In this document: in pieces, positions 4,887 to 7,774 of the stretch
Position numbering within the stretch: the first letter of the stretch is position 1
Layout: each line of letters begins with the position of its first letter
Source of the DNA: Candidatus Nomurabacteria bacterium
GTDB taxonomy: Bacteria; Patescibacteriota; Minisyncoccia; Phycocordibacterales; UBA1006
Direction: 5' to 3'
DNA length: 7,774 nucleotides
Assembly: GCA_943357975.1 (NCBI GenBank)
Contig: CALRGS010000028.1
Coordinates: 1 to 7,774, forward strand
Made by a program: the position numbers and the translations under genes
Notes under the pieces: generated by a model
Told to the model about the DNA's origin: nothing
Database searches by the model: none
Seen by the model: the letters and a program-made list of their open reading frames with translations, nothing else

Positions 4887-5489
4887 TTATTTTTTTGCTT
4901 TTTTCAAGGAAGGAACCGTAACCCTTGTTACTTCTTTATGACGAAAACATCCCGTATGGTGATCATTCATCATACCGATCCCCTGCATAAATGCATAGCA
5001 ACTCGTAGAGCCCACAAAAGTAAACCCTCGCTTTTTCAAATCAATACTCATGGCATCTGAAATTTCATTTCGTGAAGACATTTTTGCTGTATGGTGTAAC
5101 TGAGTTTGAATAGGTTTATGATTCACAAACCCCCAAATGTAATTTGAAAAAGTTCCAAATTCTTTTTGTACGGTCAAAAATGCTTTAGCATTTTTGACCG
5201 TACCTTGGATCTTAAGCTTATTTCTAATAATCCCAGAATCTTTCATAAGCCTCGCAACATCACGACTAGTAAATTTTGCTACCTTTTTTACATCAAAATT
5301 CGCATAAGCTTTCTTGAAACCATTATATTTGTGCCAAATAATTTTCCAAGACAAGCCAGCTTGGTGAGTATCCAGTACTAGTGCCTTCCATATTTCCTTA
5401 TCACGAAATTCTGGGACCCCCCAAATCGTGTCGTGGTAGTGGATGAGCTCTTTATCATCACCTGGCCAATTACAGCGCTTCTTGTTCAT
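4887..5489 (-). CDS. tag: DNA-3-methyladenine glycosylase I
   Basis: This enzyme removes 3-methyladenine from alkylated DNA as the first step of base excision repair. The 200-residue protein matches the TagI family along its length. The N-terminal zinc ligands are Cys6 (RCNW) and His19 (YHD); the C-terminal pair is His177 and Cys181 (NDHHTGC). Conserved blocks include QAGLSW (43-48), SGIIRNKLKI (85-94), FVNHKP (121-126) and LKKRGFTFVG (151-160). The position equivalent to the base-contacting Glu38 of the Escherichia coli enzyme is Asp40, a conservative change that may alter specificity. The frame stays open upstream through the tRNA-Met gene on the other strand, but homology begins at the ATG at 5489. 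TATTAT (5496-5501) ends 6 nt before that ATG, implying a leaderless mRNA. It is divergent from the tRNA-Met/Asp operon. Confidence 0.94.
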   Translation of the reverse strand: MNKKRCNWPGDDKELIHYHDTIWGVPEFRDKEIWKALVLDTHQAGLSWKIIWHKYNGFKKAYANFDVKKVAKFTSRDVARLMKDSGIIRNKLKIQGTVKNAKAFLTVQKEFGTFSNYIWGFVNHKPIQTQLHHTAKMSSRNEISDAMSIDLKKRGFTFVGSTSCYAFMQGIGMMNDHHTGCFRHKEVTRVTVPSLKKAKK

Positions 5490-5495
5490 GATTCC

Positions 5496-5501
5496 ATAAT
5501 A
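5496..5501 (-). promoter_or_regulatory. -10 box (TATTAT) for leaderless tag mRNA
   Basis: TATTAT ends 6 nt before the ATG at 5489, so transcription should begin at or next to the A of the start codon. No clear -35 box is seen. It lies back to back with the tRNA-Met promoter, whose -35 box begins 3 nt away on the other strand. Confidence 0.5.
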
Positions 5502-5503
5502 CC

Positions 5504-5531
5504 TTGAAATTTTATGAAAAAATAGTATACT
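5504..5531 (+). promoter_or_regulatory. Promoter of the tRNA-Met/tRNA-Asp operon
   Basis: TTGAAA (5504-5509), a 16-nt spacer and TATACT (5526-5531) make a good sigma-70-type promoter. Transcription would start near 5538. It has the same spacing and the same -10 hexamer as the tRNA-fMet promoter. Confidence 0.75.
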
Positions 5532-5543
5532 AGCGAAACTTGT

Positions 5544-5567
5544 CCTGCGCGGTTGAAGCTGTGCAGG
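5544..5567 (+). other. Leader hairpin before tRNA-Met
   Basis: CCTGCGCGG pairs with CTGTGCAGG over 9 bp around a TTGAAG loop. Two G-U pairs would become A-C mismatches on the other strand, so the structure belongs to the plus-strand transcript. It ends 5 nt before the tRNA and probably helps processing of the 5' leader. Confidence 0.5.
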
Positions 5568-5572
5568 GCGTT

Positions 5573-5646
5573 GTCGGGGTAGCTCAGTTGGTGAGAGCGT
5601 AGCATTCATAACGCTAAGGTCGTGGGTTCGACTCCCACCCTCGACA
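5573..5646 (+). tRNA. tRNA-Met (elongator, anticodon CAU)
   Basis: This 74-nt cloverleaf has acceptor GTCGGGG/CCTCGAC (one G-U pair), discriminator A, D stem GCTC/GAGC, anticodon loop TTCATAA and T arm GTGGG-TTCGACT-CCCAC. The pair closing the anticodon loop (31-39) is A-C rather than Watson-Crick. The first acceptor pair is G-C, so it is not the initiator. A CAU anticodon could also belong to the lysidine-modified tRNA-Ile2; elongator Met is preferred from overall similarity but not proven. CCA is not encoded. Confidence 0.88.
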
Positions 5647-5656
5647 CCCTTGAAAA

Positions 5657-5675
5657 CTATCACTTTTCGTGATAG
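5657..5675 (+). other. Intergenic hairpin between tRNA-Met and tRNA-Asp
   Basis: A perfect 7-bp stem CTATCAC/GTGATAG with loop TTTTC sits in the 42-nt spacer between the two tRNAs. It has no T-run after it, so it probably marks processing rather than termination. Confidence 0.5.
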
Positions 5676-5688
5676 GATTCTAAACATT

Positions 5689-5762
5689 GCAGCCGTAGCT
5701 CAACTGGTTAGAGCACCCGCCTGTCACGCGGGAGGTTGAGGGTTCAAGTCCCTTCGGCTGCG
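5689..5762 (+). tRNA. tRNA-Asp (anticodon GUC)
   Basis: This 74-nt cloverleaf has acceptor GCAGCCG/CGGCTGC and discriminator G, which is a known Asp identity base. The D stem is GCTC/GAGC, the anticodon stem CCCGC/GCGGG with loop CTGTCAC, and the T arm GAGGG-TTCAAGT-CCCTT. CCA is not encoded. It is the second gene of the operon begun at 5504. Confidence 0.96.
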
Positions 5763-5803
5763 CAGAGGTGACCACAAAGAATCTGATAAATTTTTGATAA
5801 CCT

Positions 5804-5823
5804 CACCCTTTGCGGGTGTTTTT
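5804..5823 (+). terminator. Terminator of the tRNA-Met/Asp operon
   Basis: CACCC (5804-5808) pairs with GGGTG (5814-5818) around a 5-nt loop, followed by TTTTT and further T-rich sequence. It ends 17 nt before the radC -10 box, so radC needs its own promoter. Confidence 0.75.
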
Positions 5824-5840
5824 ATTATTTAACAAGATGG

Positions 5841-5846
5841 TATACT
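5841..5846 (+). promoter_or_regulatory. -10 box (TATACT) for leaderless radC mRNA
   Basis: TATACT ends 6 nt before the radC ATG (5853), so the transcript should start at or beside the start codon. No clear -35 box is visible; that region is taken up by the T-run of the preceding terminator. Confidence 0.6.
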
Positions 5847-5852
5847 AAACCC

Positions 5853-6587
5853 ATGAAAAAGACGTACACCCGATCACCATTTACATCAATTATCACCCAC
5901 TCGGATACCCAGCCGTATAAACTTACGATTCGTGATATTCCTACCGAGAAAAAACCTCGAGAAAAACTTCTCCGCGAAGGAGCAGGCATTTTATCAATGC
6001 AAGAATTATGGGCCATCATCCTTGGACAAGGAACCAAGAAAGAAGACATTCTTTCTATGAGCTCTCGCATCCTCAAAGAGTATGGCGAACGCAGTATTAT
6101 TACTGAAACAAGTGCAAAAAAACTTTCTGCAGAACTTGATATTCCTATTGTGAAAGCAACTCAAATCATTGCCACCGTTGAACTCGGTCGTCGACTCTTT
6201 GAGCGTAATCCATCTGGTGCAAAGATTATCCGCACCGCTGCCGATGTTCATGCTTATACAAAAAATATGTGGGACTTGCCCAAGGAGCACTTGCGAGGAA
6301 TTTATTTGAACAGCCACTACAAAGTTATTCATGACGAGATCATCTCTATTGGAACTATTGATGCTAATATTATCCATCCCCGCGAAGTGTTCCGACCTGC
6401 ATTAGAATACGCAGCCGCAGCAGTAATCCTTGTGCATAATCACCCCTCAGGAAACCTCGAGCCCAGTGATGCTGATATCGCAATTACTCAACAACTCATC
6501 GAAGCTGGAAAATTACTCGGACTTGACCTTATCGACCATGTTATTGTTTCAAGTAAAGGATTCGAAAGCATCGTAGCCAACCTGTGA
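5853..6587 (+). CDS. radC: RadC-family JAB/JAMM domain protein
   Basis: The 244-residue protein has full RadC architecture. The N-terminal UPF0758 helix-hairpin-helix region (about 24-115) includes IRDIPTEKKPREKLL, ELWAIILGQG and IVKATQIIATVELGRR. The C-terminal JAB domain (about 122-244) carries a complete HxHx7SxxD metal motif (His195, His197, Ser205, Asp208) in the block HNHPSG. RadC was once called a DNA repair protein, but its molecular role remains unsettled, so a repair role should be treated as tentative. The domain 1 region and metal ligands are intact and the length is normal for the family. The start at 5853 is supported by a -10 box 6 nt upstream. Its stop codon overlaps the GTG of the next small gene. 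Confidence 0.95.
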   Translation: MKKTYTRSPFTSIITHSDTQPYKLTIRDIPTEKKPREKLLREGAGILSMQELWAIILGQGTKKEDILSMSSRILKEYGERSIITETSAKKLSAELDIPIVKATQIIATVELGRRLFERNPSGAKIIRTAADVHAYTKNMWDLPKEHLRGIYLNSHYKVIHDEIISIGTIDANIIHPREVFRPALEYAAAAVILVHNHPSGNLEPSDADIAITQQLIEAGKLLGLDLIDHVIVSSKGFESIVANL

Positions 6588-6802
6588 AAACTTATGAAAT
6601 CAAAACAAACTATTTTGTAGTTCATGATAAACCGAAAGACGATTCCGGGGTTTTGTTGTCATTATTCAGAGACTCGCACCTCTTGTTTAAGATTCGTATT
6701 GAAAAATTAGGCAACCTAGATCAAATAACTACCGAAGAAGAATCTGAGATTATGCGCGTCATGCTCGAAGGGCTTATTGCAGCAAAAAAGAAACTCAAGT
6801 GA
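6584..6802 (+). CDS. Small hypothetical protein coupled to radC
   Basis: I do not recognise this 72-residue protein. It starts with GTG in a GTGA overlap with the radC stop (4 nt shared), a typical sign of translational coupling, and there is no ATG in the first 50 codons. The sequence suggests a short beta-rich N-terminal part (residues 1-45), then a helix, TTEEESEIMRVMLEGLIAAK, ending in a lysine-rich tail. No membrane segment, cysteine cluster or known motif is seen. The gene ends with TGA only 6 nt before the -35 box of the tRNA-fMet promoter. Its charge pattern and codon use resemble real protein and fit the neighbouring genes, but function is unknown. Confidence 0.65.
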   Translation: MKTYEIKTNYFVVHDKPKDDSGVLLSLFRDSHLLFKIRIEKLGNLDQITTEEESEIMRVMLEGLIAAKKKLK

Positions 6803-6808
6803 AATAGC

Positions 6809-6836
6809 TTGATTTTTTTTATATCTACGTTATACT
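6809..6836 (+). promoter_or_regulatory. Promoter of tRNA-fMet
   Basis: TTGATT (6809-6814), a 16-nt spacer and TATACT (6831-6836) form a sigma-70-type promoter. Transcription should start near 6843, giving a leader of about 24 nt before the tRNA. Confidence 0.75.
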
Positions 6837-6866
6837 ACGCCCTGTCCCCAGAAACTTCCCAGTTAT

Positions 6867-6937
6867 AGCGGGATAGAGTAATGGTATCTCGTCAGGCTCA
6901 TAACCTGAAGACCCCGGTTCGAATCCGGGTCCCGCAA
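6867..6937 (+). tRNA. Initiator tRNA-fMet (anticodon CAU)
   Basis: The acceptor strands AGCGGGA and TCCCGCA leave position 1 opposite 72 as an A-A mismatch. An unpaired 1-72 position is the hallmark of bacterial initiators, though most have C-A. The D stem has the initiator-type A11-U24 pair. The anticodon stem is TCAGG/CCTGA with loop CTCATAA; only two of the three usual G-C pairs before the loop are present. The T arm is CCCGG-TTCGAAT-CCGGG and the discriminator is A. CCA is not encoded. The gene has its own promoter and terminator. The D loop is short, giving a 71-nt body. Confidence 0.93.
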
Positions 6938-6946
6938 CACGAAAAC

Positions 6947-6978
6947 AAAAAACATCTGCCCATGGGCAGATGTTTTTT
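6947..6978. terminator. Bidirectional terminator between tRNA-fMet and the HEPN-like gene
   Basis: This is a perfect 32-bp palindrome: six A residues, a GC-rich stem centred on CCATGG (6960-6965), and six T residues. It works equally on both strands, ending tRNA-fMet on the plus strand and the convergent minus-strand gene, whose stop codon lies at 6981-6983. Confidence 0.93.
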
Positions 6979-6980
6979 GT

Positions 6981-7592
6981 TTAGATAACGCCCGCATCAC
7001 GAAACACTGTTTCAAAATAGCGACGGGTTATCTCCTTCTGCCTCTCGGTAAGGTTGTAATTTGCACCCTCGTGAGCAATAATGTTTCGCATTTTATGAGC
7101 CTCCCACGCCGATTGTAACGTTGGAAAATCATTAATACGGATTGACGTAAGTTTTGCACCAAGCCCTTCCCCTGTATATCCAAGGCTCGTTACTACCTCG
7201 TCAAGCATCGCATCGGCATCAATAATAGCTGCGCGCCAATCATTAGGATTCGTTGAATTGAAATGCGATAAAATATTTTGCCACCGCATATTTACGCGCT
7301 CAAGCTTGGTTTCAGGTTTAATAAAGTGACCCTTATATTCTCCATCCAAGGCTTCATCTATTTCAAAAATTCTAATACGTACATAAATACCCCAAATAAT
7401 AAACGCAATGCATGCGAACGTGAGGATGGTTACCACCAATGCAAGGATGTGGCCAAAAGATCCTGCATAATCTGAGGTACCCGATCCAGCATTAAAACTG
7501 CCCGTCAAGATCACATTCTTGATATAAATCAAAAAATCATAGATCTTGGTGAAGATATATTCAATGTTAATAAAAGGCACATTGGTTTCCAT
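6981..7592 (-). CDS. Single-pass membrane protein with HEPN-like cytosolic domain, unknown function
   Basis: I do not recognise a named family for this 203-residue protein. There is a first hydrophobic or amphipathic stretch (about 7-30), a Gly/Ser-rich linker (31-46), and a strong membrane helix (47-71). A mostly helical cytosolic domain (75-203) follows. Near its end, KMRNIIAHEG contains an RX4H motif (Arg169, Asn170, His174), the signature of HEPN domains, which include many RNases in toxin and defence systems. Here the motif sits between two predicted helices, as expected for HEPN. The domain starts with WQNILSHFNSTNPNDWRAAI, giving a length that fits a small HEPN fold. There is no partner antitoxin gene beside it, and gatA lies just upstream. 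GATAAT ends 6 nt before the ATG, suggesting a leaderless mRNA. The HEPN call is an inference from the motif. Confidence 0.75.
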   Translation of the reverse strand: METNVPFINIEYIFTKIYDFLIYIKNVILTGSFNAGSGTSDYAGSFGHILALVVTILTFACIAFIIWGIYVRIRIFEIDEALDGEYKGHFIKPETKLERVNMRWQNILSHFNSTNPNDWRAAIIDADAMLDEVVTSLGYTGEGLGAKLTSIRINDFPTLQSAWEAHKMRNIIAHEGANYNLTERQKEITRRYFETVFRDAGVI

Positions 7593-7598
7593 GTGCCC

Positions 7599-7604
7599 AT
7601 TATC
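7599..7604 (-). promoter_or_regulatory. -10 box (GATAAT) for leaderless mRNA of the HEPN-like gene
   Basis: GATAAT ends 6 nt before the ATG at 7592. It lies 2 nt after the gatA stop codon (7607-7609), so any -35 box would fall inside the end of gatA. No clear -35 is seen. Readthrough from gatA is also possible. Confidence 0.5.
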
Positions 7605-7606
7605 GC

Positions 7607-7774
7607 CTATTTTTTGTTTTTTTCAAAATCACTAGTAATTGTAAACAGTGTTTCTTCCTGCCCTTGATTTGCGGTGAACTGAATTCCAAAGGGTAATCCA
7701 TTCGTATCACTTCCCGATGGAATAGTGATCGCAGGCATATGGGTCAAGTTAGCACTGATGGTAAAAATATCTGC
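7607..7774 (-). CDS. gatA: Glutamyl-tRNA(Gln)/aspartyl-tRNA(Asn) amidotransferase subunit A, C-terminal fragment
   Basis: The last 55 codons of a minus-strand gene enter the window from the right edge and end with TAG at 7607. The translation includes ADIFTISANLTHMPAITIPS, then GLPFGIQFTA and a final EETLFTITSDFEK helix. This is the C-terminal signature of the amidase-signature subunit GatA, where the DxFTxPANLxGxPAxSxP pattern and GLPxGxQ turn are conserved. GatA releases ammonia from glutamine for transamidation of misacylated Glu-tRNA(Gln) or Asp-tRNA(Asn) in the GatCAB complex. Other amidase-signature enzymes share parts of this pattern, so a paralogous amidase is a less likely alternative. 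The catalytic Ser-Ser-Lys residues lie outside the window. Confidence 0.88.
   Translation of the reverse strand, partial: ADIFTISANLTHMPAITIPSGSDTNGLPFGIQFTANQGQEETLFTITSDFEKNKK

Noticed and set aside
4397..4921. Plus-strand open frames across the split tRNA and intron, including a possible homing endonuclease
   Set aside because: They are short, have no LAGLIDADG or HNH motif, and cover tRNA and ribozyme structure on the other strand.
5490..5687. N-terminal extension of the glycosylase gene, open in frame
   Set aside because: It runs antisense through the tRNA-Met gene and has no family similarity; homology begins at the ATG at 5489.
1..7774. CRISPR array, prophage or transposase gene
   Set aside because: No regularly spaced direct repeats and no proteins of these types are visible on either strand.

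Overview
The window looks like chromosome from a Candidate Phyla Radiation (Patescibacteria, probably Parcubacteria-like) bacterium. This is inferred from tight packing of short genes, AT-rich sequence, no Shine-Dalgarno motif before any of the eleven starts examined, tRNA genes mostly lacking an encoded CCA, and divergent short proteins. UAA, UAG and UGA all end genes and release factor 2 is encoded, so the standard bacterial code applies, not the UGA=Gly code of Gracilibacteria/Absconditabacteria.

Layout. (1) 26-66: a double palindrome behind an MBL-fold protein gene (68-691, minus). (2) 730-936: a gap holding a strong plus-strand terminator preceded by a structured region; it is best read as an unassigned small RNA gene. 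(3) 935-4801: one dense minus-strand block. In transcription order it holds tRNA-Thr(GGU), split by a 210-nt group I intron; a histidine phosphatase; tRNA-Thr(CGU); a multi-pass membrane protein; a methyltransferase; a DedA membrane protein; and a short-form release factor 2. (4) 4887-5489: a 3-methyladenine DNA glycosylase, divergent from a plus-strand tRNA-Met/tRNA-Asp operon (5573-5762). (5) 5853-6802: radC coupled to a small unknown gene. (6) 6867-6937: initiator tRNA-fMet. A perfect bidirectional terminator separates it from a minus-strand membrane-anchored protein with a HEPN-like motif (6981-7592). (7) 7607-7774: the C-terminal end of gatA.

The most unusual features concern RNA. A group I intron sits directly 3' of the anticodon of a threonine tRNA. 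Both threonine tRNAs run straight into a protein start codon, and in one the terminal A of the encoded CCA is the A of the AUG. Four other genes have a -10 box 6-9 nt before their ATG, which implies leaderless mRNAs. Together these suggest that translation here usually starts without a 5' untranslated region, either from promoter-defined 5' ends or from 5' ends made by tRNA processing.

There is no CRISPR array, transposase, phage gene or defence island. The genes are mostly housekeeping: translation (prfB, gatA, five tRNAs), DNA repair (tag, possibly radC) and membrane functions.
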